The translations under genes and the position numbers were made by a program. A stretch of DNA of 64,000 nt from positions 191,001 to 255,000 of the forward strand of contig PCBI01000018.1 in assembly GCA_002730875.1 (NCBI GenBank), read 5' to 3'. Shown here piece by piece: positions 9,066-16,985 of the stretch (the stretch's first letter is position 1; each line of letters opens with the position of its first letter). This stretch comes from Spirochaetaceae bacterium (GTDB lineage Bacteria > Spirochaetota > Leptospiria > Leptospirales > Leptonemataceae). A model generated the notes under the pieces. The model was given only the letters and a program-made list of their open reading frames with translations, searched no databases and was not told the DNA's origin.

Positions 9066-9092
9066 GCATTCAAAGAATGCAAGAGCATGCTC
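9066..9092. promoter_or_regulatory. Two inverted repeats just upstream of the outer-membrane barrel gene
   Basis: GCATTC-AAA-GAATGC (9066-9080) is a perfect 6-bp inverted repeat, followed two bases later by the 10-bp palindrome GAGCATGCTC (9083-9092). Both lie 24-50 bases before the ATG at 9116, where an operator or a 5'-leader hairpin would be expected. No matching copies were noticed elsewhere in the window. Confidence 0.45.
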
Positions 9093-9115
9093 TCAAAATA
9101 GGCAGGGAGGAAGAT

Positions 9116-10261
9116 ATGATTAGATTCTATGCAGCCGGCTGGCTATTGGCTTCGGCGTTGCTTCTGGTTCCGACGTACGGCGGGGCCGAAGAGCCGGGAT
9201 ACGGCGCCGTGGAGGTTCAGACAGACCTGGTCTCCAACTATATTTGGAGAGGCCAGGATGTCATGGCCATCTACGCAAGGCAGAAGGGAGAACAGTACAG
9301 CGCCAACTCCGGAGCCTGGACTTTGCAGCCCAGTGTCACCTGGATCGCACCCACCGGCGGTTTCTTCGTAAACATATGGGGCTCCTTTGCCCTGGAAGGC
9401 CGAGAGGACGTGGATTCGGATCAAAGGATTCAGACCGGTCCCGGCGGAGCCTTCGTAGGAAACTCTAGCTGGTTTGATCCGGGACTTTCGGCTGCCATTG
9501 CCGCCGCGGGCCCCAATGCCAATACGGCCCCGATAAGCGCCTACACTGCTTTACCGGGCATGTATCCCGAACAGAACGGAACCCGGCGCGTGGACGAACT
9601 GGATGTAACCATCGGTTACGAAATGGACTCCACCATTGGAGTCATTGGCTTTGGACTCATCCACTACGCCTACTCCAGCCCCCTTGTAAAATCCAACTAC
9701 GGAAACCTGAATGGTTACTACGGAAACGAAGCCTATGTAACCTACTCGCCTGCCTTCTTACGCCAGCTCACATTCAGCTACTATTCCGAGCTAACAAACA
9801 TCTGGCAGTACATCCAGATCGGGTATGCAGACACCTACGGAATCAACGATGCGCTTTCCCTGGACTATGGAATCAGCGCCGCCTATTCCATCTATGATCA
9901 GGTTCATGGAATGAACGATGTAACGGCCACTCTGGGGGTCTCCTACCAGGTGGGCAACGGCTCGTTCATGATTTCCTATAATGCCAGCTATCGACCGGAA
10001 CTCAAGCTCTATGAATGGCTTTACGACGGCGATGCCTACAACAGTCTACCGGTATGGGTTGATGGGGGCAGTACAGGACTGGACGGTCGGGTAAGCGATC
10101 CTTCCCGAACCCAGGGCATCGTAAACGACTACATCATCAATACGGTGACCACTCAAATCCAGAATCAGACCGGAAATGCAAACTACACGTATACGCCCCG
10201 GATGAAGATCCCGCGATTCGTTCACTACGTCAAGTTTGGCTACAAGTATCTGATTGAATAA
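9116..10261 (+). CDS. Outer-membrane beta-barrel protein (TorF-like porin pattern)
   Basis: A 381-residue outer-membrane protein. A signal peptide (LLASALLLVPTYGGAEE) is followed by alternating amphipathic strands rich in Tyr/Trp/Asn/Gly. The first strand VQTDLVSNYIWRGQDV matches the pattern at the start of TorF-like putative porins, and strand pairs such as FMISYNASYRPELKLYEW continue to the end (VHYVKFGYKYLIE). ATG 9116 is chosen over the upstream ATG at 9077 because GGGAGGAAG lies at the right distance before it and it starts the signal peptide directly. Monocistronic: two inverted repeats precede it and a hairpin terminator follows. Substrate unknown. Confidence 0.85.
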   Translation: MIRFYAAGWLLASALLLVPTYGGAEEPGYGAVEVQTDLVSNYIWRGQDVMAIYARQKGEQYSANSGAWTLQPSVTWIAPTGGFFVNIWGSFALEGREDVDSDQRIQTGPGGAFVGNSSWFDPGLSAAIAAAGPNANTAPISAYTALPGMYPEQNGTRRVDELDVTIGYEMDSTIGVIGFGLIHYAYSSPLVKSNYGNLNGYYGNEAYVTYSPAFLRQLTFSYYSELTNIWQYIQIGYADTYGINDALSLDYGISAAYSIYDQVHGMNDVTATLGVSYQVGNGSFMISYNASYRPELKLYEWLYDGDAYNSLPVWVDGGSTGLDGRVSDPSRTQGIVNDYIINTVTTQIQNQTGNANYTYTPRMKIPRFVHYVKFGYKYLIE

Positions 10262-10280
10262 AGACCGAGTCGAAAAGCGA

Positions 10281-10315
10281 GCCGCTCCGAAGGTCCATAC
10301 CGAGGAGCGGCCTTT
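10281..10315 (+). terminator. Probable terminator after the barrel gene
   Basis: GCCGCTCC (10281-10288) pairs with GGAGCGGC (10304-10311) around a 15-base loop and is followed by CTTTG. It sits 20 bases after the barrel stop codon. The T-tract is short, so termination may be partial. Confidence 0.6.
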
Positions 10316-10373
10316 GCCCCGGCCGTAGAGGTAGCCGCAGTCGGAGCCGTGCCGTAGCCGTCAGAGGAATGGA

Positions 10374-11630
10374 CTATCGCGTAACCGGATCCTTTTTCAG
10401 AGACTCCGCCGACCGTTTTCTGTGCTTTCGCACCAACCCCAGTCCGAATATCAAACTGGCCGCAACAAGCAAAGTCAGGCCGGCGCCTTCATATAGCAAA
10501 TCCAGACCGGCGGCCCCTCGCAGAGGCTCGGTAATCACCGGCGAGAAGAACTGACCAAGAAAAATGGCGGCGCCCAGAGCGCCTACCACGCGTCCGCGAA
10601 AAGCCTCGGGCGTCACAGCCGCCACCCAGAGGTTCAAATTTGGCATGAGCATACCAAAGCCCAGCCCGCAGATAATCAAACCGGCCCAGGCCTGCAGAAT
10701 GCTTCCGGCGCTACCAAAGATCAAATAACCGATTCCCATGAATCCGTAGATCAAAACACAGATCATTAGATGCGAAAAACGACGACGGATGTGGGCAAAG
10801 TTCAATGAGCAAATGGATGCTACCAGGGTGGCCAGCGCGATGGAGGCTCCGGTAATGAATCCGGCCGCGCCGAATCGCTCTTCCAGAAAAAAAGGCAACT
10901 GCACCGGAATAAGATAGAATACTACCATTCCGGAGAATGCGAAGAATAGGATGAAGCCAATCACCGGCAAATGCAAAGACTGAGGATCATCAGGCAGGGC
11001 CTTGCTGTAGCCGCTTTTCCGGTCTGGCTCAAAAACGGAGAAGGCAACCAGCGGCACCAGAGCAAGAGCGGAGGCATAGACCAGAAAAGGCCCTCGCCAG
11101 CTCCACTCGGATAGGGCGCCCCCGGCCAATAGAAAAACCACTCCGCCGAATCCCATGAAGGCGGCCTGGAAACCCAGGAACCTGGCCCGAGCCGGTCCGT
11201 GGAAATAATCGGAAATCAAAGCCGTGGCCGAGGTAATGACTCCGGCCACGCTCATCCCGAGAATGGCCCGGCTGATCAGAATGGCCGTCAGCGAATCCAG
11301 AAAGAATCCGGCTGTGCCGCTGAGCCCATAGAGCAAGACAGTCAAAAACAGAAGCCTCTTTCGACCAAAGCGGTCCGCCACCCAGCCCGCCACGGGCGCG
11401 AACAGAGCGATGAACAAAGCCGGCAAAGTAAGAAGGAGTTTCACCCAGTAGGCTACATCCGGCACATCGTGAAAATGACTCTGCATGGCCGGCAAGGAAG
11501 GCGACATTGTGGCCCCGGCCATCACGGTCAGCGAGCTTGCGGCCAGCAATGCCAGTCTAAGTCCGAAGGAGTAACGATCTAAATCGGAACCCTCCCTGCT
11601 ATTCGACTGGTTGGAAGTATTGGATGTCAT
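10374..11630 (-). CDS. MFS transporter
   Basis: A 418-residue major facilitator with 12 predicted helices. The MFS motif A is visible after helix 2 (GWVADRFGRKRLL), and a repeat of the half appears near the C-terminal half (FAHIRRRFSH, VTPEAFRGRVVGALGAAIF). It resembles drug/metabolite exporters of the DHA1 type. It is the last gene of a minus-strand operon: its ATG at 11630 lies 32 bases inside the end of the acyl-CoA-synthetase/DUF35 gene, so translation is probably coupled. Context suggests it moves the substrate or product of the thiolase/DUF35 pathway; the direction cannot be read from the sequence. Confidence 0.9.
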   Translation of the reverse strand: MTSNTSNQSNSREGSDLDRYSFGLRLALLAASSLTVMAGATMSPSLPAMQSHFHDVPDVAYWVKLLLTLPALFIALFAPVAGWVADRFGRKRLLFLTVLLYGLSGTAGFFLDSLTAILISRAILGMSVAGVITSATALISDYFHGPARARFLGFQAAFMGFGGVVFLLAGGALSEWSWRGPFLVYASALALVPLVAFSVFEPDRKSGYSKALPDDPQSLHLPVIGFILFFAFSGMVVFYLIPVQLPFFLEERFGAAGFITGASIALATLVASICSLNFAHIRRRFSHLMICVLIYGFMGIGYLIFGSAGSILQAWAGLIICGLGFGMLMPNLNLWVAAVTPEAFRGRVVGALGAAIFLGQFFSPVITEPLRGAAGLDLLYEGAGLTLLVAASLIFGLGLVRKHRKRSAESLKKDPVTR

Positions 11631-13878
11631 AAAGGGTACCTTTTCTTTCCGATCGAGGCTTCCATACCGCTTCCACGCGCATGCCGGTGCGAATGTCGTC
11701 CACGCTCAATCCATCTACCAGGTGATAAAGATGCGTGTGCGAGCCGTCCAGCTTGATGTAGCCATAGGTATAGGGAGGCTTTCTGGGCTGACCCGGGTAT
11801 TCCAGATGCACCGTGGTGAAGCTTTCCAGCACCCCTGTGCGCGGCACTTCTACAAATTCAGTGCATTCTACGAAGCAAATCCCGCAATAAACCTTCGGAG
11901 GAACCTGCACCTTTTTGCAAACAGGGCAGATGGTACCATAGATTTTCTCTTCTTCTCTGAGGCCAGTGTAAAACCTGGACAAAGCTTTTCCGTACACCCA
12001 TTGATAGGGAATATCCACCTGTCCAGGCAGACGATTCAATAGCTTCTGATTGCGCTGGAATTCGTAGGCCAGGCGATTCTTCTGGAGCTTGCCCGCCAGG
12101 TTATAAGGCAGCGAGCTTACGATCTCTAGCTTACCGGGAAGTTTCTCCGGGACAAGATAGCTACGAAGGGCATTCTTGATTTGCCTGGCGTCCAACGATG
12201 ATTCCGCTTCCAGCACAACAAAAGCGAACACCTCCTGCCCCAACTTCGCATCCTTCATCCCAACCACGGCGCAATCCTGCACCCCTTCCAGGGAAAGAAT
12301 GGCCCCTTCTACCTCTGGAGCATAAACCGGAGCATCGGCCCGAACAATTCGCTCCCCGGCCCGGGAAACAACGAATAGCTCCTCCCCTTTCTTGTATCCC
12401 AGGTCGCCGGTGCAAAGCCAGCCACGGATGAACTGAGTATGTCCATGCTCGGAACTCTGCACTGCGAAGCCTTCGGCAAGATAATCGCATTGAATCCAGA
12501 TTTCGCCCACAGTTCCATCCGGAGCATCGACAAAGCCATCGTTGCCCGGCGCAAGTCCTACGTACCCGCCGGAAACCGGACCAGCCCCGTTTCCTTCGCC
12601 GTTTGCCTCATTTACAGCCGCTGCTTTATCGTCAACGTTGCTTTGAAATGCGCCAATGCGCACAGACCCATCCAGGGCGGCGTAACCGGATTCTGAACCG
12701 GGGCGAAACTGTTTCAAAGCGAAGAAGCCAGAGGATTCGCATAAACCGTAGCTGTAGAAGATGCGCCGGCTCCCGGAACCGGTCTCATTGGACGATGGCC
12801 AGGACGGCGCATTTCGCATAGAGTCGTCGTGGATCGCAACCACTGTGCCGGTAAAGGACTCCACTTGCGCAAGCCAGCTCTGGCACTGGCTCATTCGTCC
12901 TATGAGAAAATTCGGCGCAGCAAGTGCTCTTCTTTCGATATCCGAAGAAGGCCCGCCCGCTTGCGGGTTGACTTCGGAAGTCCGACCTTCGCCAAAGGAT
13001 ACCGAGGCTCCGCGATGGATGGCCAGTAGCACGCCGCCTACCAGCCCGTGTAAATCTCCGGGTTGGCCCAATATACGCAGGGCCGAGATTTCAGTATCAG
13101 CGAATCGCTCATTCAGCGCCAGGGCTGCGCCGGCCAGGCTTGCGCCGCTCAAAAGCACGCCCAACGGATCGCCCTCGGTTCCGGCCGTATAGGCGAACAA
13201 AGCCCGGTGGGATTCGGTGTTTTGCGAATGGACAGCCTCCTTCGAACTTACTCCTGGCTGCGATTTCGAATGCCGTTGCCATCCGTTCTCTGGTTGCCAT
13301 TCGCGCTGCGATCCTGACTTTGATTGCGAATCCTGCGGCCGCTTTGGATCCTGTTTCTGCTGTTGCTCTTTCTGCGATTCTGGAATGACCTGCCACTCCG
13401 ATGCCGATCCTTCGGGCAGGAAATAACCCTCCAAAAAATCCAGTCCGGACCACACCGGCTCCAACTTTGCCCGGACCGAGTCGCTACAGCAAAGAAATCG
13501 GGCGCCGGATTGCTGCAGGTGACTCTGAATGGCGGCGACCCTCCACTCGGCGGGAAGCGATACAACTGTAGCCTCTAATGTCCAGACAGCAAAACAATCA
13601 TAGATAAAATCCTGCCAGGCCGTGTGGCACAAACCCACTGTATCGCCCGGGACCACTCCGTGAACGCTCAAATACCTGGCTCGAGCATGGATTTTCGCCA
13701 GGAATTGCGAACAATCGATCTGGCTGTATTCAGCGTTTTCGCCCCTTTCGAGAAGAAAGGTCCGCCCTCCATACTGGCTGGCGGCTCGCTGCAGTAGCAA
13801 GGGTATCGCAGAGTCTGCAGCGCTGGTTTTATTGTCGCTGCTTTCAGGTTGCCTGGATGGGTTTTCCGTATCAGTCAT
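11599..13878 (-). CDS. Fusion of acyl-CoA-synthetase-like domain and DUF35 OB-fold domain
   Basis: A 759-residue two-part protein. Residues about 25-620 are an ANL-superfamily adenylate-forming domain: YGLCESS (A5), CTGDLG (A7), the hinge region near AGERIVRAD (A8) and the catalytic Lys in AGKLQKN (A10). The P-loop motif A3 is degenerate (FAYTAGTEGDPLG, lacking the usual Lys). Residues about 165-225 are a Gln/Ser/Lys-rich insertion not normal for the family. Residues about 625-759 are a DUF35 domain with an intact rubredoxin-like zinc ribbon (CPVCKK...CGIC) and OB fold. DUF35 proteins partner with thiolases and pass acyl-CoA intermediates. It follows the lone DUF35 gene by seven bases. Confidence 0.88.
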   Translation of the reverse strand: MTDTENPSRQPESSDNKTSAADSAIPLLLQRAASQYGGRTFLLERGENAEYSQIDCSQFLAKIHARARYLSVHGVVPGDTVGLCHTAWQDFIYDCFAVWTLEATVVSLPAEWRVAAIQSHLQQSGARFLCCSDSVRAKLEPVWSGLDFLEGYFLPEGSASEWQVIPESQKEQQQKQDPKRPQDSQSKSGSQREWQPENGWQRHSKSQPGVSSKEAVHSQNTESHRALFAYTAGTEGDPLGVLLSGASLAGAALALNERFADTEISALRILGQPGDLHGLVGGVLLAIHRGASVSFGEGRTSEVNPQAGGPSSDIERRALAAPNFLIGRMSQCQSWLAQVESFTGTVVAIHDDSMRNAPSWPSSNETGSGSRRIFYSYGLCESSGFFALKQFRPGSESGYAALDGSVRIGAFQSNVDDKAAAVNEANGEGNGAGPVSGGYVGLAPGNDGFVDAPDGTVGEIWIQCDYLAEGFAVQSSEHGHTQFIRGWLCTGDLGYKKGEELFVVSRAGERIVRADAPVYAPEVEGAILSLEGVQDCAVVGMKDAKLGQEVFAFVVLEAESSLDARQIKNALRSYLVPEKLPGKLEIVSSLPYNLAGKLQKNRLAYEFQRNQKLLNRLPGQVDIPYQWVYGKALSRFYTGLREEEKIYGTICPVCKKVQVPPKVYCGICFVECTEFVEVPRTGVLESFTTVHLEYPGQPRKPPYTYGYIKLDGSHTHLYHLVDGLSVDDIRTGMRVEAVWKPRSERKGTLYDIQYFQPVE

Positions 13879-13885
13879 AGTTCGC

Positions 13886-14356
13886 TCATTCGGGTTGAAA
13901 ATAAAGTATATCGCGGATGGACCCTTCGGTTTGTTCGGCCCAGACCGGCTTCAGGGGATGTCCTGGCTGGAGGCCCCGCAAAAGAGACAGGGAGCCCACT
14001 ACCAGATGGATTAATTCGGTTTCGACTCCGGAGAAAGAAATGGAAGCAAGCATATACGGAGGCTTCAAGCCGGCGGGCACATTCCAGGGGGGGCGATGCA
14101 CCACCGTTCCGGTACGCAGCTCCGGCGGAGTTTCCACCTTGATTATCTCCTTGCACCTTCCGCCAAAGGGCGACCTGGACTGGGGCGGCAGGAAAAGCTT
14201 ACCTGTGGATTCGCACTTACCGGCACGGATCTCGCCTTCGCGCAAGCCGGTGAGAAATGCGCCAATGACGGATCCGGGATTCCATTGATAGTCCAGATGA
14301 ACATGGCCATCCATAACCATCTGGTCGGTTTCCGTATTGTCTGGTTTTGAGTTCAT
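13886..14356 (-). CDS. DUF35 OB-fold acyl-CoA-associated protein
   Basis: A 156-residue DUF35 (ChsH2-C-terminal-like) protein. It has the N-terminal helix that docks on thiolases (YQWNPGSVIGAFLTGLREGEIRAGKC) and the OB-fold region (LASISFSGVETELIHLVVG), ending in RDILYFQPE, very like the end of the fused DUF35 at 11599. The zinc ribbon is degraded: only single Cys remain where CxxC pairs are expected (KCESTGKLFLPP and GGRCKEI), so zinc may be lost. The frame is open further upstream, but ATG 14356 has AGAGGAATAAG before it and avoids overlap with the upstream gene. Member of the five-gene operon. Confidence 0.87.
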   Translation of the reverse strand: MNSKPDNTETDQMVMDGHVHLDYQWNPGSVIGAFLTGLREGEIRAGKCESTGKLFLPPQSRSPFGGRCKEIIKVETPPELRTGTVVHRPPWNVPAGLKPPYMLASISFSGVETELIHLVVGSLSLLRGLQPGHPLKPVWAEQTEGSIRDILYFQPE

Positions 14357-14417
14357 TCTTATTCCTCTGGCCGGGCCTATCGCCTTCCGCTCCGGAACGG
14401 TGGCAAGTCCCGGCGCG

Positions 14418-15650
14418 CTACATATCTCCGCCGGACTGCGAATCCCTAACGTTGGGCCCGGCGCTTCTCGCGGGACGCAAATTGTCAATATCCTTGTCAG
14501 AGCTGAGAATCATCACAGTATGAAACTGAATCGCCCCTCCCCAGCCTTGAGCCAGGCCAATGCGCGCTCCCGGAACCTGCCGATCCCCGGCCCGCCCCAT
14601 TACCTGCAGAGCCACCTCGGCCTGCCGGATGATCGCGCTGGCGCCGATGGAGTTATTCGAAAGCACTCCGCCGGACGGATTTACCGGCAGCTTCCCATCC
14701 ATTGCAGTAATACCCTCTTCGATTAGTTTGTAGGACTGACCGGGTTCGCACAGGGCCAGGGCATCGTACCAGAGCAAATGCTGACTGGAAAAAGCGTCGT
14801 AGAGTTCCATCACATCCAGTTGTTCCAGGGGATCGGTAATGCCCACAGCGTCATAGCATCGCCGGGCCGCTTCACGAAGGGCCACCGGATCGCCCCAATC
14901 CCGATCCGGATAGTTCACTCCGTCCGAAACCGTGGCGGCTGCCTGGATCCAGGCCAGAGGTCGATTTAATGTCTCCGCCACCTTTTCGCTTACAAGGATC
15001 ATAGAGCAGGCGGCGTCAGAGGTGGGACAGGAGTCCAGTAGCCGCAAAGGCGTGGATAGCCAGTTCATGGAAAGCATTAGTTCCTCGGAAATCTGCGGAA
15101 GCTTCAATTGAGCGTTAGGATTCTTAAGCGCATTCTTACGCATCATAGTGCCGATGCGAGCAAAATGGTTTTCGTTTACTTCGGGATAATGACTCATATA
15201 GATTCTGGTCTGATTCGCCACTGCTGAAGGCGCGCCCCCGGCAAAATCGCGACCCATGGTAGGCGAGTATACCAGCGAAAGCCCCTGTTGCACCGAAGAC
15301 TCGCTGAGTTTATCGCCGGAAACCACCATCACCACATCAAACAGCCCGGAGGCCACCATGTAGTAGCCTGCGATGGTCGTAGCCGCGCCCACCGTACCGC
15401 CGGTCTGAACCCTAAAATGGCTGTTCAATACGCCGCCGGAGTAATCCGCCGACCAGTGTTCCGGTTCGCCCACGCCTTCGAAGAACTCGGGGCCGCTTCC
15501 CATGACCGCGCAATCGATTCGACTCTCGCTGATTCCAGCATCTTCCAGAGCCAGATCGCAGGCCTCGCCGATCAATTCCGGAAAGTTTACGTCCCGCCGC
15601 TTGAGTTTCGTCTTCGTCTGTCCTATTCCTGCTATGGCTACTTTCTGCAT
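14418..15650 (-). CDS. Thiolase-like protein lacking the nucleophilic Cys (Ltp2-type)
   Basis: A 410-residue thiolase-superfamily protein (thiolase/lipid-transfer group). At the position of the nucleophilic Cys it reads FRVQTGGTVGAA (Thr in place of Cys), and the HDCF block becomes ELYDAFS. NPSGGVLSNNSIGASA replaces the usual GHPxGASG, and the C-terminal block reads LAQGWGGAIQFHTV. This pattern fits the retro-aldolases of the Ltp2 type or non-thiolytic acyltransferases that need a DUF35 partner, rather than a thiolase. A frame-extended TTG at 15671 exists, but ATG 15650 starts directly with QKVAIAGIGQTK. The gene is followed by a DUF35 gene, as in Ltp2 or PhlACB-like systems. Confidence 0.87.
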   Translation of the reverse strand: MQKVAIAGIGQTKTKLKRRDVNFPELIGEACDLALEDAGISESRIDCAVMGSGPEFFEGVGEPEHWSADYSGGVLNSHFRVQTGGTVGAATTIAGYYMVASGLFDVVMVVSGDKLSESSVQQGLSLVYSPTMGRDFAGGAPSAVANQTRIYMSHYPEVNENHFARIGTMMRKNALKNPNAQLKLPQISEELMLSMNWLSTPLRLLDSCPTSDAACSMILVSEKVAETLNRPLAWIQAAATVSDGVNYPDRDWGDPVALREAARRCYDAVGITDPLEQLDVMELYDAFSSQHLLWYDALALCEPGQSYKLIEEGITAMDGKLPVNPSGGVLSNNSIGASAIIRQAEVALQVMGRAGDRQVPGARIGLAQGWGGAIQFHTVMILSSDKDIDNLRPARSAGPNVRDSQSGGDM

Positions 15651-15701
15651 CTGTTTACTTCTTTGCTCCAATAGTTCGCTTCGGTGTCACTTCTCCCGGA
15701 C

Positions 15702-16835
15702 CTAACGCTCCAGAAAGAAGGCGATGTTGGATTGCATGGCCAGACCGGCCTGACCATGAACCAGAGCCAGGTCCGCTTTTCCGAGCTGGTTCGTGCCGGC
15801 GCGCCCCTGGATCTGCAGATGAGCTTCCAGCATTCGCATCAGTCCTGCGGCATAGGGGATGTGGGAGCCCAGGGCGCCTCCGGAGGCATTCACGGGTAGT
15901 CTTCCTTCTTTCTGGCTCGCGCCCTGGCGAAGGAAATCCAGTCCATGCCCCTCCGGTACCAGTCCCAGGGATTCGTATAGCATCAATTCCTGATATCCGT
16001 AGCACTCATGGACTTCGGCAAAGTCTACATCGGCCGGGTTAATGCCGGCCCTTGTCGTTGCCTTTTCCACAGCCACCCGGGCCGACTCCACTCGGTCCAG
16101 TTTGCGAAATGTTGGATAATAGCGATCGCTGGCAAAGCCCACCGATCGAATATAGGAGGCGTCCAGCTTGTTCGACTTGATATAGTCATCGGAGGCCAAA
16201 AAGAGGACAACGCATCCGTCCCCGGCCTGAGCACAATCCAGTTCCCGGATAGGCTCGGCCACGAAAGGCGATGCCAGTACGGCCGCCGTATCCAGCTCGG
16301 CCCCCTCCCCGGCCATGGCCCGGGGGTTTCGCGACGCATTTAAGCGATTCTTGACGGTGACCGCGGCCAGGTCCGCTTCGCTGGCGCCCGAAGCCTGCAT
16401 GTAGTGGCGTGCCTGCAATCCGGCCAGCCCGTCGCCATCCACTCCCACCGGACGAAGGAAAAACGGATCCGCATTCATACCGGTAAAGGCCGAATAGCCC
16501 ACCTGACTGCATTTGGAGTAGGCCACTACCATGGCCGTCTGGAATTTACCGGTGAGGATTTTGGCCATGGCATACATGGCCCCCCAGGCCCCGTCCCGCT
16601 CCACTTTGGACTCGTCTTTGAGGAAAGAACCCGCTGCCTCTACCTGGTAGACATGATTGATGGAGATTCCGTCCAGAACGTCGTCGGCGCACTGGACCAC
16701 CGTCTGGACTTCCGAACGGTCCCAACCTATGGACTCCAGGCCCTGTTTTACGGTGTAAAAAACCGTTTCCTCCACGGAAAGTTCCGTGTTCGCCCTTTCT
16801 ATGAGGGAAGCCCCCCCGATGATTCCCGCTCGCAT
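15702..16835 (-). CDS. Second nucleophile-less thiolase-like protein
   Basis: A 377-residue thiolase-superfamily protein, first gene of the operon. The nucleophile region reads VERDGAWGAMYAMAK with no Cys; the later active-site block keeps a Cys in EVHECYGYQE (the HDCF equivalent), and the C-terminal part reads NASGGALGSHIPYAAG and LVHGQAGLAMQS. It is distant from its neighbour at 14418, so the two could form a heteromer. The ATG at 16835 sits 30 bases after a promoter overlapped by a TetR-type inverted repeat. As with its partner, classical thiolysis seems unlikely; an aldolase, Claisen-type or acyl-transfer step with DUF35 is inferred. Confidence 0.85.
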   Translation of the reverse strand: MRAGIIGGASLIERANTELSVEETVFYTVKQGLESIGWDRSEVQTVVQCADDVLDGISINHVYQVEAAGSFLKDESKVERDGAWGAMYAMAKILTGKFQTAMVVAYSKCSQVGYSAFTGMNADPFFLRPVGVDGDGLAGLQARHYMQASGASEADLAAVTVKNRLNASRNPRAMAGEGAELDTAAVLASPFVAEPIRELDCAQAGDGCVVLFLASDDYIKSNKLDASYIRSVGFASDRYYPTFRKLDRVESARVAVEKATTRAGINPADVDFAEVHECYGYQELMLYESLGLVPEGHGLDFLRQGASQKEGRLPVNASGGALGSHIPYAAGLMRMLEAHLQIQGRAGTNQLGKADLALVHGQAGLAMQSNIAFFLER

Positions 16836-16850
16836 CTGTTCTTTGCTCCG

Positions 16851-16890
16851 ACCCGGTTATACCGATTGATTGACAAATCAGTCAATCAAT
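16851..16890 (-). promoter_or_regulatory. Promoter with overlapping TetR-type operator for the thiolase/DUF35 operon
   Basis: ATTGATTGAC-N6-GTCAATCAAT (16865-16890) is a perfect 10-bp inverted repeat with a 6-bp spacer, like operators of TetR-family repressors that sense acyl-CoAs or related ligands. On the minus strand a TTGACT -35 lies within it, and a TATAAC -10 follows after 18 bp, just before the ATG at 16835. A repressor bound here would block the polymerase. No TetR gene is seen in the window. Confidence 0.82.
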
Positions 16891-16985
16891 TTTTGAGCCC
16901 CGGAGGCCCCGGTGCATTGCGGCGCCCGGCGGCCTCCCGGAGAAAAGGCGTTTACCGCACCCTGGGAGACAAGCCCCCTTGGAAA

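Noticed and set aside
8731..9069. Minus-strand open frame of 112 residues near the DUF2141 gene
   Set aside because: Overlaps the DUF2141 coding end, no signal peptide or family, no binding site.
16404..16985. Plus-strand extension of the lipoprotein frame
   Set aside because: Antisense to the thiolase-like gene and runs across the operator; the signal peptide starts at 16986.
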